The position numbers and the translations under genes were made by a program. A model generated the notes under the pieces. That model was not told the DNA's origin. It searched no databases and saw nothing but the letters and a program-made list of their open reading frames with translations. 64,000 nt of DNA, from positions 186,001-250,000 of the forward strand of contig NZ_CANLOB010000002.1 in assembly GCF_947492815.1 (NCBI RefSeq). The letters are read 5' to 3'. The stretch comes from an uncultured Dokdonia sp. (GTDB taxonomy: Bacteria > Bacteroidota > Bacteroidia > Flavobacteriales > Flavobacteriaceae). The number at the start of each line of letters is the position of its first letter. The stretch's first letter is position 1. Below, one piece after another: positions 45,593-54,383 of the stretch.

Positions 45593-46063
45593 ATGGCATA
45601 TATTAACCGAACAGGTGTACCCAATGAAGTATTTGATATTCACTTACAGCATCTAGGGTATGCGGAATTAAAAGTATTACTCGTCATTATCCGTCAGACG
45701 TATGGTTGGGTAGATAAGCAAACTGGATCTCACAAGTCTCGGGATTGGATTTCAAGGCAGTTTTTTGTTAAAAAAACAGGACTCTCCAAACGGGCTGTCT
45801 CGAAAGCTATAGCCGGATTACAAGGGAAGAACCTCATTGTTATTACCGATAGCAAGGGAAGCTCTCTAAACTCTGCAAACTGTCGAAAAAAACTAACAAA
45901 ACTATACTTCTCAGCTCATTTTCCACAAAGCAGTGACTTTAGGAGCATAAAAGCAGTGACGTATCGTACCCCTACAATAATTAAACATACAAAACTGTAC
46001 AGGGAAGAAAGGTCACTAGGAATGCAAAAGATCTCATTCAACAATAAAAATAAGGCTTCCTAG
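45593..46063 (+). CDS. Phage replication-O-like winged-helix protein
   Basis: 156 residues. Its N-terminal half, TGVPNEVFDIHLQHLGYAEL then VLLVIIRQTYGWVDKQ and WISRQFFVKKTGLSKRAVSKAIAGLQGKNLIVI, is the winged helix of replication protein O/initiator DnaA-like proteins. A basic C-terminal tail follows. It would bind an origin; the clustered motifs just upstream are candidates. The usual helicase-loader partner is not adjacent. Confidence 0.7.
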   Translation: MAYINRTGVPNEVFDIHLQHLGYAELKVLLVIIRQTYGWVDKQTGSHKSRDWISRQFFVKKTGLSKRAVSKAIAGLQGKNLIVITDSKGSSLNSANCRKKLTKLYFSAHFPQSSDFRSIKAVTYRTPTIIKHTKLYREERSLGMQKISFNNKNKAS

Positions 46064-46139
46064 CATATTCAAGAAACTACCTTGTTAATACCTAATTCAT
46101 AAATATCAGAGAGACAGCGATTTTTTTTAGACATTTTGA

Positions 46140-46156
46140 CAAAAAGGCGTATCTAT
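46140..46156 (+). repeat. Recurrent motif, exact copy, upstream of the XRE gene
   Basis: CAAAAAGGCGTATCTAT in the context TTTTGAC, 76 bases before the ATG at 46232; identical to 43169-43185. Confidence 0.8.
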
Positions 46157-46231
46157 TTTTAATAATAAATATCGGATAAGATGTGTCTCGGTGTTGAACA
46201 GAAATAACAATCAACACCCTATTAATTTAAT

Positions 46232-46588
46232 ATGAACAACACATTTTATCACTTAAAAACCTATCGAGAGCGTTCGGGTATCGCTTTACAAGATATGGCA
46301 GAGATCATTGGAATTGATATTGCAAGTCTTTCCAAGATTGAAAAAGGGAAGCGTAAGCCCCCTTTGTCCATTGTATTGAGTTACCATTTTATACTCAGTA
46401 TACCGATAGAAAAATTATGTAAAAATAAATATGCAGAATTATTAAAAGAAAATACGCTGCAAGCAGTCGCTTTAAAAGATCGTTTATTAGAAGCTATGAC
46501 GGGACCAAATATTAGTGATCGTATTAAAAATATAGATGCCATCATTGATCAATTAGTAAGTACTGAATCACAGTATGCAAGCAAATGA
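46232..46588 (+). CDS. XRE-family transcriptional regulator
   Basis: 118 residues with an HTH_3 domain at about 8-62 (LKTYRERSGIALQDMAEIIGIDIASLSKIEKGKRKPPLSIVLSYHFIL). The C-terminal half is helical and may be a dimer region. It is likely a regulator of the element, possibly binding the 17-bp motif in its own upstream region. It overlaps the next gene by 14 bases. Confidence 0.85.
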   Translation: MNNTFYHLKTYRERSGIALQDMAEIIGIDIASLSKIEKGKRKPPLSIVLSYHFILSIPIEKLCKNKYAELLKENTLQAVALKDRLLEAMTGPNISDRIKNIDAIIDQLVSTESQYASK

Positions 46589-47063
46589 ATTGATACTTGC
46601 ACTCTATCCTAATGCAACAGGGATGGGGTACGTGATTTGTGAGAACCCAAAAGAACTTATCGGATACGGAGTTGCACGCATTAAATTAATCACCAAAGAT
46701 GCCCATTTAAAACGATTGGAAGAATTCTTTAAGGAGTACCGCCCGTCACTAGTTATCTTAAGAGGATATCGAGATACCGATAAGCGTATTAGTAAACGGA
46801 TTACCTCTATTATTGATGCTTTTGAAAAGAAAGCGAAAATTCAAGGATTACCCGTTTTCAAATATGCACGGGAAGATATTAAAACAACCTTTTTACAATT
46901 TGGGAGCAACACAAAGTATGGTATCTCAAAAACCATTAGTACATGGTATCCCGAGTTAAAAACTCGTATGCCTGACTCACGAATTAATACGAAAGGAGAA
47001 CATTATCAGATGGGCGTTTTTGATGTATTTGCATTAATGCTAACTCATTTCTATGTAGAGTAA
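46575..47063 (+). CDS. RuvC-like (RNase H fold) protein, degenerate active site
   Basis: 162 residues. The opening ALYPNATGMGYVICE parallels RuvC (GIDPGxxxTGxGV), but Tyr replaces the first catalytic Asp. PSLVILRGYR replaces the usual Glu strand, and GVFDVFALMLTHFY retains an Asp near the end. It is probably a DNA-junction-binding protein without normal nuclease activity, or the active site differs. It is coupled to the XRE gene. Confidence 0.6.
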   Translation: MQANELILALYPNATGMGYVICENPKELIGYGVARIKLITKDAHLKRLEEFFKEYRPSLVILRGYRDTDKRISKRITSIIDAFEKKAKIQGLPVFKYAREDIKTTFLQFGSNTKYGISKTISTWYPELKTRMPDSRINTKGEHYQMGVFDVFALMLTHFYVE

Positions 47064-47066
47064 CTT

Positions 47067-47091
47067 AAAACACCATTTATAATGGTGTTTT
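47067..47091 (+). terminator. Rho-independent terminator
   Basis: AAAACACCATT tat AATGGTGTTTT, 11-bp perfect stem, 4 bases after the stop. Confidence 0.9.
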
Positions 47092-47352
47092 CTTATTGCA
47101 TTTCCATTGTATTATAAAATATACGAAAGCAATTACAGAGAGATAACTAGGATATCTAGTTGTATTTTTGCTTTGTAAGAAATAGTAAAAGCTTAGGTTT
47201 TTTAATAAGAAGTGTATATTAATTACTAGTCAATGCGAAATTTATTAAAAAACGGATGGTATTGAAATTGTTTTAATCCTCTGATTTTTCAATAAATTAT
47301 TGATCCAAGTTGATTAATTGAACTTAAAAAGTGTTATTTAGATACTATATTT

Positions 47353-49266
47353 TTATTTCTTCTTAAAACTATATTTCCATGTAATTTTACACTCATTGAG
47401 ATTCACATTATGATGCTTTCTTGCATATAAGTAATTTCCTGCGACCCTTTTATCCTTTGGATAATTAATTTCTAAAATTTCTGGGAAAAGTAATTTAATC
47501 CTGCAAAAATCTTTTTGGATACTATCGTTTGGTTTCAAATCATTATTCACAGACCAAGGGTCTCTTATATCAGATAGCATAAGGGAACGTTGTTCAGCCT
47601 CCGTTTTCAATATAACTGGAAGAACATGTGAAGCTATATAATTATCTTTTGCATTTGGGTTTTGACGCAAAGTCTTTGCTATTTCCAGAGAGTCAGATTG
47701 AATGTGTGTTTTAATTCCTATTTTTTTTTGAGTGTCAAATCTATAATTTAAAATTTGATATCTCTTTTCTGGAAAAATAGAAAGTGCTTCATTGGATAGT
47801 TTAATATTCTCATCAAATAAATCCAATTGATCGTTAATTGCGTATAACAGATTAAATACTTCAATACTTGGTTTGATTAAATATGCAATTTGGGTATGAA
47901 ATTTAGCCAAATCGTATTTTTCAAACATAGCATAAAAGTTCCCTAAATTTATATGCGAAATATATTTATTACCATCGTTATAGTTTAAAGATTTATAGAT
48001 TTCATCTAAAAATAATTCATACTTCAATAACTTTTGAAAAGCTAATGATTTAAATAAATGAATGGTCCCTTTTTTGTCTGATTTTAAATTTAAAAGGATA
48101 TTGCAGTATTTTATAACTAAATGCGGTTTATTTGCATCAAATGCGGTAAGCATTGCATTATAATAAATCAAAAAATCTAGATTTTCTTGTAAAGCTCCTT
48201 TATTAAGTTCTTCTAAGGATGTTTCTTTAAAGAGACCGAGACTATTACTTGTGAATTTTGGACCAATAAAAGACCCTATATCTGAATAATCAGTTATATA
48301 GTTTAGAATGGTTTTGTCATTTTTAGTATTACTACGGAGTCTATCACTATAAAAACCATAGATTATATGATTTGAATTATATGATTTCCTAAGTTCATCA
48401 AAATAGAACTCATCTTCTTTATTCGGAACGATTTCTTTACAATACTTTAATTCAATATTTAAATTATCAGCTTTATTTAAGGAATCAAAACGTTTATGTA
48501 TTGTAAATCCAATGTCTTCATTGTCTTTTTTTCCATTAATGTCTTTAAATGGAAGTATTAAAATCTGATTTTTATTTATATCTGGTGTGAAAATGCACTT
48601 ATATTCTATTAAAGGTTTAAATTTTAAATAAGAGTCTTGGTTATTTTTCTTGAGGTAAGAGAGACCAAAATATATCAACAAAAGCGTATCAATTATAGAT
48701 AGAATAATTATGATTTTTTTTGATCTAGATTTTCCTTCTGTTTTATTTTTCGTTGATTTAGGGTAATTTCCTCTATCTTTCTTTTTTTTCTTAATCTTCT
48801 TTATTTTAAACTCCCAAGTCTTTGGACTTATCGAGTATTCGTATTTTTTAAATTCTTCAGATAAGTGAGGCCTAATTAGTTCGATGAAATAACTAAAAGA
48901 AGAGATACTATCAATATTCTTATCGTCATCTTGAACTTTTAAATTTTTTAAAAAGTCCTTCACGTCATCTATCTTAAATGCTTTACCTGAATGCTCAGAA
49001 AAAAATAAACAAAGTATAGTATTTATATTACGAAGACTTTGAAAGGGTTGATCTTTTATTGTGTTATTGTAAATGTCTTTAGCACCTCCTTGATAATTAA
49101 CCAATGATCTAAATGTATTTTTATCATCATCTTCTGTTAAAAGCTTATCAAAATTTTTAGCTGCATTATTTGCCTTTCTATAATATCCCCTAAAGCCTAA
49201 ATAAGTATTATAATCTTTAATCTCAATGATATTAAACTTAGTGTCTACATTAAATTTTCCTTCCAT
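47353..49266 (-). CDS. Membrane-spanning TPR cargo protein
   Basis: 637 residues. Residues 1-155 form a helical soluble domain; a Lys-rich stretch precedes one transmembrane helix (about 185-203, IIIILSIIDTLLLIYFGLSYL). The distal region starts with ILILPFKDINGKKDNEDIGF (about 233), which resembles the TolB_N/FlgO-like opening found in CadC-type sensors, and continues with TPR-like helical repeats (about 375-530). This suggests a membrane sensor or receptor. The gene lies alone on the minus strand, with AT-rich codons, as cargo. No family could be named. Confidence 0.55.
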   Translation of the reverse strand: MEGKFNVDTKFNIIEIKDYNTYLGFRGYYRKANNAAKNFDKLLTEDDDKNTFRSLVNYQGGAKDIYNNTIKDQPFQSLRNINTILCLFFSEHSGKAFKIDDVKDFLKNLKVQDDDKNIDSISSFSYFIELIRPHLSEEFKKYEYSISPKTWEFKIKKIKKKKKDRGNYPKSTKNKTEGKSRSKKIIIILSIIDTLLLIYFGLSYLKKNNQDSYLKFKPLIEYKCIFTPDINKNQILILPFKDINGKKDNEDIGFTIHKRFDSLNKADNLNIELKYCKEIVPNKEDEFYFDELRKSYNSNHIIYGFYSDRLRSNTKNDKTILNYITDYSDIGSFIGPKFTSNSLGLFKETSLEELNKGALQENLDFLIYYNAMLTAFDANKPHLVIKYCNILLNLKSDKKGTIHLFKSLAFQKLLKYELFLDEIYKSLNYNDGNKYISHINLGNFYAMFEKYDLAKFHTQIAYLIKPSIEVFNLLYAINDQLDLFDENIKLSNEALSIFPEKRYQILNYRFDTQKKIGIKTHIQSDSLEIAKTLRQNPNAKDNYIASHVLPVILKTEAEQRSLMLSDIRDPWSVNNDLKPNDSIQKDFCRIKLLFPEILEINYPKDKRVAGNYLYARKHHNVNLNECKITWKYSFKKK

Positions 49267-49433
49267 AAAAGTAAAAATAACTTAATCATCTAAAAATGCT
49301 AATAAAAATGCTAAAATGCTAACTTAAATGCTGTTTTATATGCTTTTCAATCAGCCATATAACAAAAGGTTATTGTGATATTTCCATTATTAAATATTGG
49401 CACTCTTGCTATCAAAATTCGGGAGATATTCTA

Positions 49434-49545
49434 GATAAAAAAACCCGAATTATAAATAATTCGGGACGCCAAGATTCACTGCGAAAATCTGACGATTCGC
49501 TTAGAAGAGAGATTACGCCCTCTCGACTAAACTGAATATAGTATG
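49434..49545 (-). ncRNA. Candidate minus-strand small RNA
   Basis: On the minus strand TTGACA (49567-49562) and TACTAT (about 49543-49538), 18 bases apart, resemble a sigma-70 promoter. The transcript would contain GAGAG...CTCTC and GCGAA...TTCGC hairpins and ends in CCCGAATTAT/ATAATTCGGG (49444-49465) followed by T7. It lies in the 350-base gap between the TPR gene and the next plus-strand gene, upstream of the TPR gene. No ORF was found. Confidence 0.45.
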
Positions 49546-49619
49546 AACAGTTTAATGGAATTGTCAAGCCTTTTCAAAGTGGTTTCAAATGAAGTATAAC
49601 CTTTAAATGAAAACCGCAA

Positions 49620-49901
49620 ATGGAACATTTAAATTCAGAGCAAGAAGCTCATCAAAAAAAGACCTATTCAAATAACTACCTAATAGGTTATCTAATTAAA
49701 CATCATTACTTACCTGTAGATTCTAAAGATGAAGAATGCATAGTTTTCTTTAATCCTAGAAAGAACCAGTTTTTAAAATTCTCAAGTAGACAGAGAGCTT
49801 TTAGTAAAATGGAAATTAAAGAACTCTTTTCAAGTGAGGCAATGGACTTGCCCAAAAAAGCAGAGTGGTTACGCTTTCGCTTTTTCAAATACACGATATA
49901 A
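49620..49901 (+). CDS. Small hypothetical protein at the start of the mobilization region
   Basis: 93 residues, basic and helical with an aromatic C-terminus (KKAEWLRFRFFKYTI). No family recognised. Two hairpins separate it from the membrane protein gene that follows, so it may be its own unit. Confidence 0.5.
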   Translation: MEHLNSEQEAHQKKTYSNNYLIGYLIKHHYLPVDSKDEECIVFFNPRKNQFLKFSSRQRAFSKMEIKELFSSEAMDLPKKAEWLRFRFFKYTI

Positions 49902-49909
49902 GACCTTAA

Positions 49910-49974
49910 AAAAGATGTATTTAAGATACATCTTTTAGACTTCCTACTACTTGTGATATACCACAAGTAGTAGG
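49910..49974 (+). terminator. Tandem hairpins after the 93-aa gene
   Basis: First stem AAAAGATGTAT/ATACATCTTTT (49910-49936), second a perfect 12-bp stem CCTACTACTTGT gatatacc ACAAGTAGTAGG (49943-49974). The first resembles a rho-independent terminator; the second may be a protein-binding or transfer site. Confidence 0.65.
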
Positions 49975-50003
49975 TCATCCAATTATTTTAAAAACATATT
50001 CTC

Positions 50004-51131
50004 ATGAAATTTTTAAAAAAAAGTGATGTACCTAAGCGTACACAAATTGTTCACACAGAATTGTCCACGGATATTAAAAAAACTGATGCGACACTCATCA
50101 CAAAACATAAAAAGACCGCACAGCAAATTGCAGCGATGGACTTCGCAAAGTTAAAGAAGGAAAGTAAGATCAAAAATTTTATCGGCTCCATGACGTCCGA
50201 TTACAAGCGTCTGATCGACAAAATTGATCAAGCTTTAGCAGGAGCCTTAAGTATTTTTCAGTCTAAGAAGGATATTGAAAACGCAAAAACTACAGTTGAA
50301 GATTATGAGCGTAAGATTCAAGAGGTTGATGATAAGCTTGCCTTGTATAAAGGCAAGATCAATGAAGCTTCAGAAAAGATTGTTAGTAAATGTAATGGGT
50401 GGCTTAATGGAAAACTGTGGGTATTGTATGGACTTGCTGGAGTGGAATTAGTAAGTAACTATGCGGTATACCAGTTATTAGGCGGATCATTGCTAGCTGC
50501 AATTTCTATTTCTATCATTTCTGCATTCATTGTGTTCTGGTGGGGGCATGTTACCCCAAAATATGTAGTGCAACTAGGTAGAGGAAATACACTAAGACAA
50601 ACACTGATATTTTCACTTTTTGCAACACCAATATTTATTCTTTTTTATCTGTTTTCACAATTAAGAATTGAGTCTTTGATTGCAGAAAATCCTGAGATGG
50701 CAGATATTTTTGTCTCTAGTCCTATTATTCCGACCCTTATTAACTTCTTCGGCTACCTCATCTCATGTTATCTAGTGTACAATTATCGCCCCAGTAAGGC
50801 GGAACTTGATGCCTATAAAAAGTACAAGCAAGACACTCAGAAAATTGAAGAACTGAATCAACAAAGAGAAGGTTTAATAGCAAAGAAAAATACAGAAGTG
50901 TTACAACTCCAACAAAAACTTACCGAACATTATAATTTCTTACTCCTTGCACAACAACTAGAAGAAGATGTTATCACTTGTTATGAAGGATGTTTTCAAG
51001 AATTCCGAACCGAACTGTATTTGCGTACCAATTCCAAATGTGACCCACTCTTTAGTGGAGATATCAAAAAGGATCTGCCACCCCTTGAGCGTAAGTATAA
51101 AACTATTGATAAAAGCCAGTTTGAACTATGA
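50004..51131 (+). CDS. Coiled-coil multi-span membrane protein of the mobilization operon
   Basis: 375 residues. A cytoplasmic N-terminal region with coiled coil (about 85-130), transmembrane helices at about 145-185, 203-222 and 243-262, and a second coiled coil (about 268-320). WGHVTPKYVVQLGRGN between helices is distinctive. It precedes a lipoprotein and the coupling protein and may form part of the transfer apparatus. Its stop overlaps the next start. Confidence 0.6.
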   Translation: MKFLKKSDVPKRTQIVHTELSTDIKKTDATLITKHKKTAQQIAAMDFAKLKKESKIKNFIGSMTSDYKRLIDKIDQALAGALSIFQSKKDIENAKTTVEDYERKIQEVDDKLALYKGKINEASEKIVSKCNGWLNGKLWVLYGLAGVELVSNYAVYQLLGGSLLAAISISIISAFIVFWWGHVTPKYVVQLGRGNTLRQTLIFSLFATPIFILFYLFSQLRIESLIAENPEMADIFVSSPIIPTLINFFGYLISCYLVYNYRPSKAELDAYKKYKQDTQKIEELNQQREGLIAKKNTEVLQLQQKLTEHYNFLLLAQQLEEDVITCYEGCFQEFRTELYLRTNSKCDPLFSGDIKKDLPPLERKYKTIDKSQFEL

Positions 51132-51826
51132 AAAAGCTATTGATACTTTCAGTATTGGTGTTGTTGTCTTCTTGTGAGATGACAACACCTAAAACAACAG
51201 CCATTACCATACTAGCTGACCGTACCGATCCTGTTATCCCAGAACCTGTTATTACTGATATATTGCCTCTACTATCTGTAAAAGAACATCCAAATATGGG
51301 ATTGGATTTACGTTTACAGAATATTGGTGATGTGGATTATCAGCCTGTATATCCTTTGATTTTGAAGCCCGCTGGAATGTTTGATAACACGCTTCAACGT
51401 AAATCAAACATCAAGCATTTTATGAATGCAGTAGATACCTTACTTACACGTCATAATCGTACAATCTATGATTATGAGAAATCCAGTATTCTTTTTTCGG
51501 TAACAGATCATTTAATAAAACTCAAAGATGCAAAAGCAGAGGATAAATACCTTGTACTATATAGCGATCTTGCTGAATCATCTGATTTGTTTGATAGCTA
51601 TTCTCATCGATCTCTGATATTAAAACATTCAGATAAAGTAGCTGAAAACCTTATTAAGCAGATAACAATTCCTGATTTGAGTGGGGTTACTTTGTATATC
51701 AAGTATCACCCTAATACTTCTTCCAATAACAGACTCTTTAAAGCGTGGTGCGAAGTATATACCATATTATTTAAAAGTTCAGGCTTGGACATTCAGATAG
51801 GAATTAATACAAACTATGGACAATGA
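51128..51826 (+). CDS. Lipoprotein with von-Willebrand-A-like pattern, mobilization operon
   Basis: 232 residues. Signal with lipobox LLSSCE (Cys about 16). The mature protein starts with a TAITILADRTDPV strand (about 25), reminiscent of the DxSxS strand of vWA-like domains, and has LVLYSDLAESSDLFDSYSH (about 145), like a second metal-site strand. Its function is unknown. It overlaps its upstream and downstream neighbours by 4 bases each. Confidence 0.6.
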   Translation: MKKLLILSVLVLLSSCEMTTPKTTAITILADRTDPVIPEPVITDILPLLSVKEHPNMGLDLRLQNIGDVDYQPVYPLILKPAGMFDNTLQRKSNIKHFMNAVDTLLTRHNRTIYDYEKSSILFSVTDHLIKLKDAKAEDKYLVLYSDLAESSDLFDSYSHRSLILKHSDKVAENLIKQITIPDLSGVTLYIKYHPNTSSNNRLFKAWCEVYTILFKSSGLDIQIGINTNYGQ

Positions 51827-51966
51827 ATGATTCCATCCTATCGCAGATCATACGAGTCATGCTAAGACTCTTATGGAAATTGATCCTTAATATCTTTTAC
51901 ATACTTACCAGAATATGTGAATGGATTATTACAGAATTCAATAACTATTTAAAAAAACACCTATGA
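51823..51966 (+). CDS. 47-residue hydrophobic/amphipathic peptide
   Basis: The ORF starts MNDSILSQIIRVMLRLLWKL and continues with one membrane-like segment (LILNIFYILTRICEWIITEF), ending KKHL. Its start overlaps the lipoprotein stop (ATGA) and its own stop overlaps the coupling protein start (ATGA). This bilateral overlap strongly supports translation. Confidence 0.6.
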   Translation: MNDSILSQIIRVMLRLLWKLILNIFYILTRICEWIITEFNNYLKKHL

Positions 51967-53435
51967 AAACAACGATATATGATTTTTTAGAAAAAGCTGG
52001 AGATTATATTAATAATAATCTACAAGATCTGCTTGCTTACTTAGATAAAGACAAACACCGTTTAAAAGGCGAATTAATACCTAGTGATAGGGTGCTTTCT
52101 TCAAGACATAAGGGATTTAATTTAAACGGGAAAAATATTACACCAGAACTCTCTAGACAAGGCGTACTTATTAATGGAGAGACAGGGTCAATGAAAAGTG
52201 CTGGAGCGGTCATACGTTCTATTTTGACCGTTAATGGCTCTCAAATTATCCATGATCCTTCTTCAGAATTACACCAAAAGACAAGCGGAGCATTAGCCAA
52301 ACGAGGCTATACGATCTTGCAACTTGATTTTGCAAAACCTACTCGAAGCTTGCGCTACAATCCTATAGAACGTGCCAATACCCGAAGTCAGATTACTCAG
52401 TTAGCAACACAGCTTGTGACGATTAATGGTGATACGACAACTGACGATGCATCCTTTTGGAATCAGAAGGCTATCGAGGTGTTATACATCCTCATATCAA
52501 TTGTAAAGACACAGGATAAGGAATATCAAACCTTGTATCAGGTCGCTAATTTATTAGATCAAATGCAGTCCAAAGAAACGGCACCACTGGTGGATAAGTT
52601 TTTTGCAAAATATGCACCGAATGATGAATTATTTGTAAAGTATTCTTCGGTAGTCTCACAATCTCCCAACACCCTTTCTTCGGTGCTGGCATCAGCGCAG
52701 ACAGCAGTGCAGATATTTTCATTGGATGAAAATATTGCCGAAATAACCGCTAGCGATTCTATTGGTGATTTCAAGGATTTACGTATTCAGGGCACGTGTT
52801 TGTACATTCACTCAAGTACCTCAAAAATGAGATATTACAGTAAGGTTACAAGCATTTTCCTGTCACAATATTTTGAAAGCTTCTTTGAGGAATTACCAAC
52901 GGAAAATATGGAAGATATGTATTTTCATTTGGATGAGACGCCCATTTTATCCATCGGATCTCTTGATATTATCGCTGCAAATATTCGTAAGTATCGTGGG
53001 GCATTGATGCTGGTATGCCAAAATGCAAAAGCGCAACTTACGGCAAAATATGGCAGACGTGCTGATGCTATCTTAAGTAATCTACGCACCAAAGTATATA
53101 TGTCGGCTGATCTTAATACTGCTACAGCCTTGGAAATAACCTTAGGGAGATATGAGTTTAACGATGACCAGGACTATAACAGGCTTAAATCTCGTTCTGT
53201 TTTAAATGCAGATGAAATCATGAGTTTGCCACCAGAGAAAGCACTCATTATGGTATCAGGAATGCGAGGGGTTTTAGCTCGTGTAAAACCGTATTTTAAA
53301 GTACGTGCCTTACGTGAACTTACGTCATTACCGCCATACAGGAATGATCAGCACTATGCCATGAGTGATTCAATTCCACTTTTAGTACTCAAAGAAATGT
53401 TCCCAAATACGGAGAGTGATGAAAGTGCCGACTAA
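51963..53435 (+). CDS. VirD4/TraG-type coupling protein
   Basis: 490 residues. Walker A-like GETGSMKSAG (about 63), where Met replaces the usual Gly before Lys-Ser; a Walker B MYFHLDETPIL (about 318); and a Q-motif LMLVCQNAKAQL (about 340). Soluble N-terminal 40 residues, no transmembrane helix in this protein, so the membrane proteins upstream may anchor it. It recruits the relaxase-DNA complex to a type IV channel. Confidence 0.85.
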   Translation: MKTTIYDFLEKAGDYINNNLQDLLAYLDKDKHRLKGELIPSDRVLSSRHKGFNLNGKNITPELSRQGVLINGETGSMKSAGAVIRSILTVNGSQIIHDPSSELHQKTSGALAKRGYTILQLDFAKPTRSLRYNPIERANTRSQITQLATQLVTINGDTTTDDASFWNQKAIEVLYILISIVKTQDKEYQTLYQVANLLDQMQSKETAPLVDKFFAKYAPNDELFVKYSSVVSQSPNTLSSVLASAQTAVQIFSLDENIAEITASDSIGDFKDLRIQGTCLYIHSSTSKMRYYSKVTSIFLSQYFESFFEELPTENMEDMYFHLDETPILSIGSLDIIAANIRKYRGALMLVCQNAKAQLTAKYGRRADAILSNLRTKVYMSADLNTATALEITLGRYEFNDDQDYNRLKSRSVLNADEIMSLPPEKALIMVSGMRGVLARVKPYFKVRALRELTSLPPYRNDQHYAMSDSIPLLVLKEMFPNTESDESAD

Positions 53436-53853
53436 ATTCACAGGTGTCCATGATTATCTCGATGAACTCTTTGCCAGTAGCGATCCTAGCGATGCTGATA
53501 TCATACTGGCAAAGAAATGGTACTGGCGTTGTTATAACAGCCATTTAAAACGACAGCGAAAGCACTACAGTAATTTATCCGTGTATTTCTCGCAAGAACA
53601 AATTACACGTATTAAAACCTATGCAGAAAAGGGAAAGGTGTCTGATTTTATTAAACTAGTTGTACTGTCATATATGGACAGTACAACTTCTGTTGTAAAG
53701 ACGGTAGATACCGCGATTATTGAACAACAACTCTTTCGTATTTCAGATTATCTAGAGGAACTTATACAAAATAATAGCGTAATCAATACGATAGAACTAC
53801 AAGCGCTTGAAACTAAAATCATCGTATTACAAGCCTACATTGACGAGTTATGA
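53416..53853 (+). CDS. MobC-like relaxosome accessory protein
   Basis: 145 residues. A ribbon-helix-helix-like segment NLSVYFSQEQITRIKTYAEKGKVSDFIKLVVLSY (about 51-85) and a coiled C-terminus, the pattern of relaxosome accessory proteins. It overlaps the coupling protein by 20 bases and the relaxase by 4. It likely binds oriT. Confidence 0.7.
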   Translation: MMKVPTKFTGVHDYLDELFASSDPSDADIILAKKWYWRCYNSHLKRQRKHYSNLSVYFSQEQITRIKTYAEKGKVSDFIKLVVLSYMDSTTSVVKTVDTAIIEQQLFRISDYLEELIQNNSVINTIELQALETKIIVLQAYIDEL

Positions 53854-54383
53854 TTATAAAAAGTAAATCATATAAAACAGAATGCTATCAGAATGTTATA
53901 GCATACGTCTTACGGGAGTCAGAATTGGAAAATGGCTTTGTTATTTCTCGTTTTATCAAAGGGAATAACAGAGATGTAGAAGCTATATCAAAGCAATACA
54001 AGACCAATGAAAGTTATAGAAAACATATTCGTAAGAATAATGTAAAACTCTATATGGATATCCTTTCTTTTAAAGCCGAAGACGCTAGATTACTTACCAA
54101 TGATAAGTTAGAAAAGATTGCAAAAAAGTATATCTCATTACGCTCTCCATTAGGTATGTCATTATGTACGGTGCATAGAAATGAGAAATCTCATACTCAT
54201 TTACATTTTGTGTTTTCAGGTACGCACTATCGCATAGGAATTGCCAATCGTATCTCCAGAGATGATTTTAAAAATAAGGTCAAAATTCCTATGGAAACCT
54301 ATCAAAAAAAGCATTTTCCAGAACTCAAAGCTTCGGAAATTTCTCATCAGAAGAAGGTGTCACCTTCAAAAAAAAAGCAGTAA
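53850..54383 (+). CDS. Relaxase/mobilization nuclease, N-terminal domain
   Basis: 177 residues in the zero frame. The catalytic Tyr candidates lie in the first 20 residues (KSYKTECYQNVIAYV). The metal-binding three-His motif is HTHLHFVFSG (about 110-119), preceded by HRNEKS, as in the MobA/VirD2-type relaxases of Bacteroidota mobilizable elements. The frame ends soon after A9 (54368-54376), and homology carries on in the -1 frame. The tract contains A AAA AAG, the classic dnaX-type -1 slippery heptamer, so two products may be made. The alternative is a genuine single-base deletion or a homopolymer sequencing error. Confidence 0.85.
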   Translation: MIIKSKSYKTECYQNVIAYVLRESELENGFVISRFIKGNNRDVEAISKQYKTNESYRKHIRKNNVKLYMDILSFKAEDARLLTNDKLEKIAKKYISLRSPLGMSLCTVHRNEKSHTHLHFVFSGTHYRIGIANRISRDDFKNKVKIPMETYQKKHFPELKASEISHQKKVSPSKKKQ

